40,079 bases of DNA, from NCBI GenBank assembly GCA_012838275.1, contig DUPO01000053.1:1-40079 (forward strand), given 5' to 3'. This document shows, piece by piece, positions 25,904 to 33,237 of the stretch (its first letter is position 1; each line of letters begins with the position of its first letter). The notes under the pieces were generated by a model. The model did no database searches and was not told the DNA's origin. It saw only the letters and a program-made list of their open reading frames with translations. The position numbers were made by a program, and so were the translations under genes. Source of the stretch: Spirochaetales bacterium (GTDB taxonomy: Bacteria > Spirochaetota > Spirochaetia > Sphaerochaetales > Sphaerochaetaceae).

Positions 25904-27064
25904 ATGGTCCGTTTTACAGAAAAGATACTTGAAGAGCTGCCCTCGGTCATCAGGGGACTTACCTTTGATGGGGAAAAAGGCTTGTTCATACACACAACTC
26001 AGGGCAAAAAGCCCTCGTTGACCCTTTCTGCTGTTGAAGATGGCGCTGAAGTGTTGCGAACAACCGCCCGATGGATGGTTGAATTCACTGAGTATTGTGG
26101 CAAGAAGAACCTTTATCCTGCAGTAATCGGCATCGAGGGTAGAGAGATACAGTTTGGCCTTGGTACCAACTACGATGAGGCTGTCAGGGGTGAAGGGGTC
26201 TCTTCGATAGTCTCCCTGCCTCCCTCGACAAACCGCAATGACGTAGTCAGGGACAAGATAGTCCTGGTCACCGGCGGCGCCCAAGGCTTTGGAGAGGGGA
26301 TGGTCCGCTCACTAAGTGAGATGGGTGCATTTGTCTATATCGCCGATATGAACCGACAGGGTGCGGAGGACCTCGCTTCAAGTCTCAACTATGTCGCATG
26401 TATCACCGTTGCCAAGGCCCTGTATGTGAATGTGACGGATGAGGCATCGGTTGAGGCGATGATGGATGAGGTCGCCCGACAGACCGGAGGGTTGGATCTG
26501 TTTGTGAGCAATGCCGGAGTGCTTCGTGCAGGATCTGTGAAGCAGATGAAATTGAAGGACTTTCAGTTTGTCACCGATGTCGACTATACCGGATTTTTCC
26601 TTTGCAGCAAGCACGCCTCAATCATGATGGCCCTGCAAAACACCGCTTCGGGAAGTTACTTCACAGATTTGATAACGATCAGCAGCAAATCCGGTTTGGA
26701 GGGGTCCAACAAGAATGCAGCTTACGCTGGAGCCAAATTCGGCACCATCGGGCTTACCCAGAGTTTCGCCCTCGAGCTTGTCGAGGACAACATAAAGGTC
26801 AATGCGATCTGTCCGGGAAATTTCCTCGACGGTCCGCTTTGGTCCGATCCTGAAAAGGGTTTGTTCGTTCAGTATCTCAAGACAGGAAAAGTTCCGGGTG
26901 CCGAGACTGTAAAGGATGTTAGAAAGTTCTATGAAGCGAAAGTCCCTATGAACCGCGGTTGTCAGACCGAGGATGTCGTACGGGCTATTTGTTACATTGT
27001 CGAACAAAAATATGAGACAGGTCAGGCAGTGCCGGTTACCGGTGGCCAGGTCATGCTCAACTAG
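25904..27064 (+). CDS. Short-chain dehydrogenase with unknown N-terminal domain (SorD-like)
   Basis: This 386-aa protein has a classical SDR domain from about residue 117: TGGAQGFG (123-130) binds the cofactor, D148 after the second strand favours NAD, NAG occurs in SNAGVL, and the catalytic residues are S261, Y274 and K278 (YAGAK). The C-terminal VPVTGGQVMLN is typical. Residues 1-116 form an extra domain of unknown function (IRGLTFDGEKGLFIHTTQGK, then a Thr/Arg-rich helix) not found in ordinary ~250-aa SDRs. Sorbitol-6-phosphate 2-dehydrogenase is a reasonable guess because a SorE-like gene follows 9 bases later. The dehydrogenase half of a YuxG/RhaEW-type aldolase fusion is an alternative, which would then act on lactaldehyde. 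Confidence 0.82.
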   Translation: MVRFTEKILEELPSVIRGLTFDGEKGLFIHTTQGKKPSLTLSAVEDGAEVLRTTARWMVEFTEYCGKKNLYPAVIGIEGREIQFGLGTNYDEAVRGEGVSSIVSLPPSTNRNDVVRDKIVLVTGGAQGFGEGMVRSLSEMGAFVYIADMNRQGAEDLASSLNYVACITVAKALYVNVTDEASVEAMMDEVARQTGGLDLFVSNAGVLRAGSVKQMKLKDFQFVTDVDYTGFFLCSKHASIMMALQNTASGSYFTDLITISSKSGLEGSNKNAAYAGAKFGTIGLTQSFALELVEDNIKVNAICPGNFLDGPLWSDPEKGLFVQYLKTGKVPGAETVKDVRKFYEAKVPMNRGCQTEDVVRAICYIVEQKYETGQAVPVTGGQVMLN

Positions 27065-27073
27065 GAGAGATGT

Positions 27074-28336
27074 ATGAAAACACGTGCAGCAAGACTTTAT
27101 GGAGTCAATGATATTCGAGTTGAAGAGTTTGAACTTCCCGCCATCAAGGATGATGAGATCCTGGCCAAGGTAGTTACCAACAGCATTTGTATGAGCGATC
27201 ACAAGGCAGCGGACCAAGGCGGAAGCCACAAGAGAGTCCCTGATGATGTTGCTACGAACCCGATCATCATCGGACACGAGTTCTGTGGTGAGATCGTCGA
27301 GGTAGGTAAAAAGTATAAGGACAAGTTCAAAGCCGGGTCAAAATTCACGATTCAGCCGGCCTTGAACTATAAGGGGACTCTTGATGCCCCCGGTTACTCC
27401 TTTCCCCACATCGGAGGCAATGCCACGTATGTGATCATCCCTCACCAGGTGATGGATATGGATTGCCTGCTCACCTATGACGGGGATTCATATTTCCTCG
27501 GGGGCCTTGCCGAACCTGTCTCCTGTGTTGTCGGGACATTTCATGCGATGTACCATACCAAAGGTGGCTCCTACAAGCACCATATGGAAATTGTAGAAGG
27601 TGGAAACCTCGCTATTCTTGCAGGTGTCGGTCCTATGGGCCTGTGCGCCATCGACTATGCCATCCATCGCGATTTGAGACCGGGCAGACTGGTAGTCACC
27701 GATATTGATGATGCGAGGCTCGAGCGTGCGGCTAGCCTCTACACCGTGGAAGATGCAAAAAAACACGGGGTCGAACTTGTATATCTGAACACCAAGTCCG
27801 TTGAGGATCCCGTAGCGAAGCTCATGGAACTTACCAATGGTGAAGGGTATAACGATGTTATCGTGATGGCTCCGGTGAGAGCCTTGATCGAGCAGGCGGA
27901 CAGCATCCTAGGCAAGGATGGATGTCTCAACTTCTTCGCAGGCCCCGAACGCACTGATTTTAAAGCCTCCCTGAACTTCTACAATGTCCACTATGCATCC
28001 ACACATATTGTTGGAACCAGTGGTGGAAATACTGAAGATATGCGCGAGTCTTTGGAAATGATGGGCCATGGGAAAATCAATCCTGCAGGGCTGGTCACCC
28101 ATATCGGAGGCTTGAATGCCGTTCCTGAGACTGTGATAAATCTTCCTTCAATCCCAGGAGGAAAGAAGATCATCTACACCCATTTGGATTTCCCTCTGAC
28201 TGCCCTTGATGACTTTGCAGAGGTAGGGAAGACCAAGCCGCTCTTTGCAGAGCTTGATAAGATTGTCAAGAAGCACAATGGACTATGGTCAGCAGAAGCT
28301 GAAGCATATCTCATGGCTAACTGCAAGGAGAAGTGA
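27074..28336 (+). CDS. Zinc-type dehydrogenase, L-sorbose-1-phosphate reductase (SorE)-like
   Basis: This 420-aa medium-chain dehydrogenase has a catalytic zinc site (C39, H68, E69 in GHEF) and a Rossmann fold (LAGVGPMGLCAIDYA about residue 178, then TDIDD, favouring NAD). The four-cysteine structural zinc loop of ordinary alcohol dehydrogenases is absent, and inserts around residues 95-135 and the long C terminus resemble SorE, which reduces L-sorbose-1-phosphate to D-glucitol-6-phosphate. Together with the SorD-like SDR upstream it could form a two-step redox isomerisation of a sugar phosphate. No sorbose PTS is present, so the natural substrate may differ. The stop overlaps the rhaB ATG by one base. 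Confidence 0.8.
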   Translation: MKTRAARLYGVNDIRVEEFELPAIKDDEILAKVVTNSICMSDHKAADQGGSHKRVPDDVATNPIIIGHEFCGEIVEVGKKYKDKFKAGSKFTIQPALNYKGTLDAPGYSFPHIGGNATYVIIPHQVMDMDCLLTYDGDSYFLGGLAEPVSCVVGTFHAMYHTKGGSYKHHMEIVEGGNLAILAGVGPMGLCAIDYAIHRDLRPGRLVVTDIDDARLERAASLYTVEDAKKHGVELVYLNTKSVEDPVAKLMELTNGEGYNDVIVMAPVRALIEQADSILGKDGCLNFFAGPERTDFKASLNFYNVHYASTHIVGTSGGNTEDMRESLEMMGHGKINPAGLVTHIGGLNAVPETVINLPSIPGGKKIIYTHLDFPLTALDDFAEVGKTKPLFAELDKIVKKHNGLWSAEAEAYLMANCKEK

Positions 28337-29760
28337 TGAAGAAGCATATCGCTGTAGACCTGGGTGCCTCCAATGGTCGGGTACTTGTGGGAGATCTTAC
28401 GAATTTTGAGGTGGTACACCGGTTCGTAACCCACAATGACCAGATCCTAGGGGAGTTTTATTGGAATCTGCTCGGCCTGTTCTCTGAGATCAAGATCGGG
28501 TTGAAGAAGGCTTTCGCCAAGTATGGTGATGAGATCAGTTCGATTGGCATCGATACATGGGGAGTCGACTATCTCCTCCTTGACGAGAAAGGTTCTGCTG
28601 TCTCGTTATGCTATCACTATCGTGATAACAGGACCGATGGCATGATCGATGAGGTGACAGCGAAACTTGGGGGGAAGATGCGGGTCTTTGAAAGGACCGG
28701 CATCGCCTTCCAACCGTTCAACACCCTCTATCAGCTTGCAGCGATGCAGAAGGACCGACCTGCAACCCTCTCGGCTGCACGTCACTACCTCTCTGTTCCC
28801 GATCTCTTGGCCTATTGGCTGACAGGGGTCATGAAAAACGAGAGAACCCATGCCTCAACGACACAGCTTTATGATCCTTTCGCCAAGACATGGGCTTGGG
28901 ATATCATAGATGAAATGGGTTTTGACAAGGCCCTTTTCGGCGAGATCGTCGATAGCGGTACTGTCGTCGGTCCCCTCACTGCTGCAGTCCGCCATGAAGT
29001 GGGGGCCCCTTCTTCAGCGCTTGTCATTGCAAGCGCTGCACACGATACAGCGAGCGCTGTTTCGGCAGTTCCCGTAGCTAAGGGTGAAGTTCCTCTCTAC
29101 ATCTCCAGTGGGACCTGGTCTCTCTTGGGTGTGGAGATCGAGGAGCCGATCACAACTGCCTTGGCTCTGGAGAGCGGATTCACCAATGAGATAGCAGCAA
29201 ATGGAAATGTCCGCTTTCTGAAGAATATCATGGGCATGTGGATCCAGCAGGAGTGTGTTCGTCATTGGGAGAGCCTGGGAGAGAGTATCTCGTGGAAGGA
29301 TTTGGATGAAGAGACCCTTGCCTGCTCCTCCTACAAGGGATTTGTGGATCCTGCTGACCAACGTTTCCTCAAGCCCAATACCTATGACAATCTTATGGTA
29401 GACCGCATCAGGGATTGGTGTATCGAACACGGTCAGGTACCCCCGTCCACCCATGGGGAGTTCATGGTTGCAATCTATAGGGGACTTGCCAAGGCATACG
29501 CCCTTTCGATCAGGCAACTGCAGGAAATAACTGGGAAAACCTTCACCTCCCTCTACATTATTGGTGGTGGGTGCAAGAATGAGATCCTGGACCAGTGGAC
29601 TGCCACTGAGACCGGGCTCACTGTCTATGCAGGTCCTGTGGAGGCGACAGCCTTGGGCAATACCCTAATACAGATGTATGCAACTGGAGATATTGCAACC
29701 CTGCAAGAGGGGCGGGACATGATCAAGCGGGAACAGAAGGTGAGGGTCTTCAAACCCTAA
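28336..29760 (+). CDS. rhaB: Rhamnulokinase (FGGY family)
   Basis: This 474-aa FGGY sugar kinase phosphorylates L-rhamnulose at O1 with ATP. It matches E. coli RhaB throughout: AVDLGASNGRVLVG at the N terminus, SIGIDTWGVDYLLLD about residue 70, AFQPFNTLYQL, ASHDTASAV-like ASAAHDTASAV, SSGTWSLLGVE, FLKNIMGMWIQQ, and IIGGGCKNEILDQ with GPVEATALGN near the C terminus. The ATG at 28336 follows AAGGAG; a GTG one codon earlier is less likely. It is unusual that the kinase lies ~15 kb from the isomerase and aldolase, at the end of the DeoR-led block. With no fucK in the window it may also phosphorylate L-fuculose. Confidence 0.95.
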   Translation: MKKHIAVDLGASNGRVLVGDLTNFEVVHRFVTHNDQILGEFYWNLLGLFSEIKIGLKKAFAKYGDEISSIGIDTWGVDYLLLDEKGSAVSLCYHYRDNRTDGMIDEVTAKLGGKMRVFERTGIAFQPFNTLYQLAAMQKDRPATLSAARHYLSVPDLLAYWLTGVMKNERTHASTTQLYDPFAKTWAWDIIDEMGFDKALFGEIVDSGTVVGPLTAAVRHEVGAPSSALVIASAAHDTASAVSAVPVAKGEVPLYISSGTWSLLGVEIEEPITTALALESGFTNEIAANGNVRFLKNIMGMWIQQECVRHWESLGESISWKDLDEETLACSSYKGFVDPADQRFLKPNTYDNLMVDRIRDWCIEHGQVPPSTHGEFMVAIYRGLAKAYALSIRQLQEITGKTFTSLYIIGGGCKNEILDQWTATETGLTVYAGPVEATALGNTLIQMYATGDIATLQEGRDMIKREQKVRVFKP

Positions 29761-29780
29761 TGACCTGTGAGGCCTCATCA

Positions 29781-29837
29781 TGCCCTAGAGAGTGACCCCG
29801 CCGTTGCCTTGCAATTGCGGGGTCTCTCTCTAGGGCA
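29781..29837 (+). terminator. Very long hairpin after rhaB, no U-tract
   Basis: Arms of 21 bp (29781-29801 and 29817-29837) pair with a single mismatch, joined by a 15-nt loop. GGGGTC/GACCCC and CTAGGGC/GCCCTAG blocks make it very stable. The sequence after it (CGGTGGCGC) has no T-run, so it may act as an mRNA 3' stabiliser or a factor-dependent or U-less terminator. Confidence 0.65.
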
Positions 29838-29902
29838 CGGTGGCGCTATTACTATCGACGGTATCTCCCTGAATAGGCATCTGTTTGTAATGCAAGATTG
29901 CC

Positions 29903-29940
29903 TGTTGGTTTTTATTGCGGCTTTCACTACAATACCAACA
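29903..29940 (+). promoter_or_regulatory. lacI-type gene promoter framed by an inverted repeat
   Basis: TTGGTT (29905-29910), a 17-bp spacer and TACAAT (29928-29933) form a good promoter. TGTTGGT (29903-29909) and ACCAACA (29934-29940) are exact inverted repeats framing both elements, so a bound dimer could silence it. Confidence 0.55.
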
Positions 29941-29963
29941 CTACGAATTGAAAGGTCAGGGAA

Positions 29964-31043
29964 ATGCAAAAAAACGAACAAGCTACTATCAAGGATGTCG
30001 CCAAAGAGGCAGGAGTATCCATTGCGACTGTCAGCAGGGTTCTGAACAACCTCGGGGTAGTCAATGCTGTCACAGAGGCGAAAGTGCTGGAAGCTGTCAA
30101 AACACTTCATTACCAACGCAACGCTGTCGCCCGCTCGCTGAAGATGAGGAAGACCAAGAGTATCGGCATTATAGTTCCCGAGATTTCCAATACCTTTTTT
30201 ACTGAGTTCGTTGAGCATCTCGAGCGGTTGCTTGGCCCTTCCGGATATGCCTTGCTGCTCTGTTCTTCTGAAAATAGTGTGGAGGAGGAGAAGAGGAAGC
30301 TCTCCTTGCTGCTGGAACGCAATGTTGATGCTTTGGTGGTGGTCCCTGCAAGCAATGTAGGAACACATTTCACCCTTCCTGCCGCCCAGTCCACCCCCAT
30401 GGTCATGCTCGACAGGGAAATTGCCGGCCTTGTCTGTGATGTAGTTCTTGTAGACAACAGGAAAGGAGCGTATGACGGTACGTGCGCCCTTATCCGCGAA
30501 GGGCATACTCGAATAGGTTTCCTTGGCGGGGAGCCGACAGTCCATACTTCAATAGAGCGCCTACGCGGATATCTGGATGCTATGGTGCAGTACAACCTTC
30601 CTGTTGAGGAGGAGTTCGTGATGCAGGGCGGCATGAACCAGAGGGCCGGTCATGCTTTGATGAAGAAAGCGCTTGCACAGGAGAACTGTCCCAGTGCTTT
30701 CTTCATTGTCAATGATATGGTGCATATCGGGGCAACCAGCTGCCTTGCTGCTGAAGGTGGGGAAAGGGACTGCTCGAGGATGGTCTTTTCCGCCTTCGAC
30801 CACCAGTACTACGCCCCTCTTCTCCGATTCTGCCACTATGCGGTGGCCCAGCCACTTGCCAAGATCGGTCAGAGCGTTGCGGATATCCTGATCCGGAGGA
30901 TGGAAGGGGATAATAATGACTATCCCACTAAGGTGATGCTTACCCCATCCATCCATGTGATGAAAGAGAACGGCGGCATCGCTTCTGCCCTGCTAGGGGC
31001 AGATGACCCTGCCACCGACTCCCTTGCTAGTGGTATTTGCTGA
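29964..31043 (+). CDS. LacI/GalR-family transcriptional regulator
   Basis: This 359-aa regulator has an N-terminal LacI helix-turn-helix (ATIKDVAKEAGVSIATVSRV, about residues 7-26, with hinge helix NAVARSLKMRKT near 53). The periplasmic-binding-like effector domain contains SIGIIVPEISNTFF, RNVDALVVVPA, MVMLDREI, IGFLGGEPTVHTS and FFIVNDMVHIG. Its own promoter lies 30-60 bases upstream. The fucI operator candidate at 9708 has the CG-centred half-sites that the TVSRVLN recognition helix usually binds, which makes fucI a possible target, although the gene is 20 kb away. It is convergent with the next gene, with one base between stop codons and no terminator. Confidence 0.92.
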   Translation: MQKNEQATIKDVAKEAGVSIATVSRVLNNLGVVNAVTEAKVLEAVKTLHYQRNAVARSLKMRKTKSIGIIVPEISNTFFTEFVEHLERLLGPSGYALLLCSSENSVEEEKRKLSLLLERNVDALVVVPASNVGTHFTLPAAQSTPMVMLDREIAGLVCDVVLVDNRKGAYDGTCALIREGHTRIGFLGGEPTVHTSIERLRGYLDAMVQYNLPVEEEFVMQGGMNQRAGHALMKKALAQENCPSAFFIVNDMVHIGATSCLAAEGGERDCSRMVFSAFDHQYYAPLLRFCHYAVAQPLAKIGQSVADILIRRMEGDNNDYPTKVMLTPSIHVMKENGGIASALLGADDPATDSLASGIC

Positions 31044-31044
31044 T

Positions 31045-32109
31045 CTATTTCAACTCTTCATCAAAACAGACCGCTACCTTCCCTGATGTTCCGTTCGCCA
31101 TGAGTGCATAGGCCTCATCAGCCTTCTCCAAGGGGAAGCGGTGCGTGATGAGGTCTTCAGGATGGATGTTCCATCTGACTAGGTGTTCCACCAGGTCCTC
31201 CATCTTCCAGATGCTGGTCACCCAGCTCCCGTAGATCGTCTTCTGGTCATGCAGCATGTCCGGACTCGGATTGAAGTGCACGCTTCCACCCTCACCGACA
31301 AAGGCTATCTTGCCCCACTTTCGTGCTGCCCTTATGGCGGTTGCACGTCCTGCGTCACTGGCACTGCAATCAAAGGAGCGCTCAACACCGTGCCCACCTG
31401 TAACGGCCTTCACCTTTTCGACGATGTCATCGCTGGGAGTGAATGCATGGTCTACCAGCCCTAGGCTCTTGGCCAATTCGATCCGGGAGGGTTCTGTCTC
31501 GATACCGATGAGTTTGGTCGCTCCCATAGCCTTTGCAAGCATCAGTGCAGCCAGCCCCACAGGCCCCAATCCGACAACCAGGACAGCATCATTTCCACTG
31601 ACTCCCACTTTTTCAATCGCCTCGTAGACAGTACCGAAACCACAGGCCACCTGAGCTCCGTCTGCATAGGTCAGCTCGTCAGGGAGCAGGACCAGATCCT
31701 TCTCATCACACAAGATGTACTCTGCCATACCACCGTCGCGCTGCCAGCCGTAGGCGGCACGCTTGTCGCTGGTGCAGCTTATCATGAAGCCCTGGCGGCA
31801 CTCATGGCAGACTCCGCAACCACTGATGTGATAAACGATGACCCTGTCGCCTTTCTTGAATCGTTTCAGGCCCGGACCTTCTTCAACTATCTGGCCACAG
31901 GGTTCATGGCCTGCGATCACATTCTGATACCCTTCAGGACCCTTTCCCAGGTGTTCGCGGTAAATAGCCCTGATGTCGCTGCCGCAGATGGTGGAACATT
32001 TGGTCTTGAGCAGTACCTGTCCATAACCCGGCTTGGGTATGTCGAACGTATCAAATGCAACGGTGCTGTTCCCAGGAAGCTTTGCTCCCAACATTGTCTT
32101 TTTTTCCAT
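31045..32109 (-). CDS. Zinc-dependent alcohol/polyol dehydrogenase
   Basis: This 354-aa medium-chain dehydrogenase has both zinc sites: the catalytic site C42, H68 and E69 (AGHEP), and a structural site at C98, C101, C104 and C112. A Rossmann motif (VVGLGPVGLAALMLA about residue 179) is followed by an acidic residue (GIETE), favouring NAD. The family includes threonine, sorbitol and xylitol dehydrogenases, and sequence alone does not choose between them. The start follows AAGGAGAG. It lies 19 bases downstream of the aldo/keto reductase gene and should be co-transcribed with it. Paired AKR and zinc dehydrogenase genes next to a XylR-like regulator suggest a polyol/aldose oxidoreductive step, or reduction of lactaldehyde. 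Confidence 0.88.
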   Translation of the reverse strand: MEKKTMLGAKLPGNSTVAFDTFDIPKPGYGQVLLKTKCSTICGSDIRAIYREHLGKGPEGYQNVIAGHEPCGQIVEEGPGLKRFKKGDRVIVYHISGCGVCHECRQGFMISCTSDKRAAYGWQRDGGMAEYILCDEKDLVLLPDELTYADGAQVACGFGTVYEAIEKVGVSGNDAVLVVGLGPVGLAALMLAKAMGATKLIGIETEPSRIELAKSLGLVDHAFTPSDDIVEKVKAVTGGHGVERSFDCSASDAGRATAIRAARKWGKIAFVGEGGSVHFNPSPDMLHDQKTIYGSWVTSIWKMEDLVEHLVRWNIHPEDLITHRFPLEKADEAYALMANGTSGKVAVCFDEELK

Positions 32110-32128
32110 GGTCTCTCTCCTTGAAAGG

Positions 32129-33130
32129 TTATTTTCTATAGTGATCAGGTACGCGGATTATCCCGTCTTCATCCCACAGGTCAGTCCAATTTTCAGCTTC
32201 CGGCCAGAGGAAGACCTGGCCCTTGATAAGACGGCTGTTGCAGTCGATCTTTTCGAGCATTGCGACCTCTTGCGGTGTGAGGGGATCACTGACAACGCTT
32301 TCAAGGTTGCTTCTGAGATTCCTCTCTTTGGTCGACTGGGGAATGGGCACTATGCCGTTAGCCTGTGCCCACTTGAGGCAGATGGCCGCAGGGTGGACGT
32401 TGTGAGCCTTCGCTATGGCGACGACAACCGGATGCTCCATATCTACGGCATCGTCCTCTGTGGTATCCCTATCCGGCCTGTTGGGCGATCCTAGGGGAGA
32501 GAACCCGATTGGTATGATCCCTTCTTTCTTCATATAGCCAAGAAGTTCTTGCTGCTGGAAGCAAGGGTGAAGTTCCATCTGATTAGCCACCGGACGAATA
32601 CGGCAATCAGAGAGGAGCAGAGCCATCTTCGCCTTACTCATGTTACTGGTTCCAATGTGTCTGACCAGGCCTTGGTCTACCAGGGATTCCATGGCACGCC
32701 AGGTCTCCATGAACTCCTCATGGATGTATGGTCTTGCATTTGGGTTCCTGGCACTAACATCGCATTTTGGTGGGTGGAAGTTGGGGAATGGCCAGTGCAC
32801 AAGGAAGAGGTCGAGATAATCGAGTTGCAGGTCGGCAAGTGTTGCTCTTACCGAGATCCCGACGTTTTTCTCTCCATGCATGTCATTCCAGAGTTTGCTG
32901 GTGATCCAAAGGTCCTCTCTCTTGATGGAGGATGCCTTGAGAATTTTCCCGATCTCCTTCTCATTGTCATAGACACGGGCGCAGTCTATGTTCCGATAGC
33001 CGACCTTGAGGGCTAGCTTTACAGAATTGGCCATTTCAATACTGTCAATCCGGTCGCTCCCGAAGGTGCCGACCCCTATTGCAGGCATTTTTGCTCCTGT
33101 CTGTTTAATGGTGATATAAGGTATGTTCAT
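32129..33130 (-). CDS. Aldo/keto reductase
   Basis: This 333-aa TIM-barrel NAD(P)H oxidoreductase has the complete AKR tetrad: D49, Y54 (DCARVYDNE), K79 (ITSKLW) and H112 (LVHWPF). Family signatures GTSNMSKAKM and IPQSTKERNLRSNLE (cofactor-binding) are also present. It resembles aldose/xylose-reductase-like AKRs. A ~20-residue extension at the C terminus (WPEAENWTDLWDEDG) is typical of members that close over the substrate. The start follows an AAGGAGATTG ribosome site. A good promoter lies at 33152-33180. It is divergent from the XylR-like regulator, which probably controls it. Confidence 0.92.
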   Translation of the reverse strand: MNIPYITIKQTGAKMPAIGVGTFGSDRIDSIEMANSVKLALKVGYRNIDCARVYDNEKEIGKILKASSIKREDLWITSKLWNDMHGEKNVGISVRATLADLQLDYLDLFLVHWPFPNFHPPKCDVSARNPNARPYIHEEFMETWRAMESLVDQGLVRHIGTSNMSKAKMALLLSDCRIRPVANQMELHPCFQQQELLGYMKKEGIIPIGFSPLGSPNRPDRDTTEDDAVDMEHPVVVAIAKAHNVHPAAICLKWAQANGIVPIPQSTKERNLRSNLESVVSDPLTPQEVAMLEKIDCNSRLIKGQVFLWPEAENWTDLWDEDGIIRVPDHYRK

Positions 33131-33151
33131 AGCAATCTCCTTGTCATACCT

Positions 33152-33180
33152 AGTATACCTTGCAATTTTTGCGCTTGCAA
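33152..33180 (-). promoter_or_regulatory. Promoter for the aldo/keto reductase-dehydrogenase pair
   Basis: Read on the reverse strand, TTGCAA (33175-33180), a 17-bp spacer and TATACT (33152-33157) form a strong promoter candidate. A second TTGCAA (33160-33165) lies 15 bases away inside the spacer. The same TTGCAA-17-(T/G)ATACT layout occurs at fucI. Confidence 0.65.
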
Positions 33181-33208
33181 TGCTCTATGTGCGTATAAAC
33201 TATAGTGT

Positions 33209-33233
33209 TTTGCGCAAAGTTGGAGTATACTCC
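33209..33233. promoter_or_regulatory. Two palindromes upstream of the XylR-like gene
   Basis: TTTGCGCAAA (33209-33218) and GGAGTATACTCC (33222-33233) are perfect palindromes. The second contains the only ribosome-site candidate (GGAG) for the regulator gene, so it could sequester it or serve as an autoregulatory operator. Confidence 0.5.
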
Positions 33234-33237
33234 TCAT

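Noticed and set aside
33205-33237. GTG start giving an 11-residue longer XylR-like protein
   Set aside because: It has no ribosome site and would encode promoter palindromes. The ATG at 33238 begins the conserved domain.
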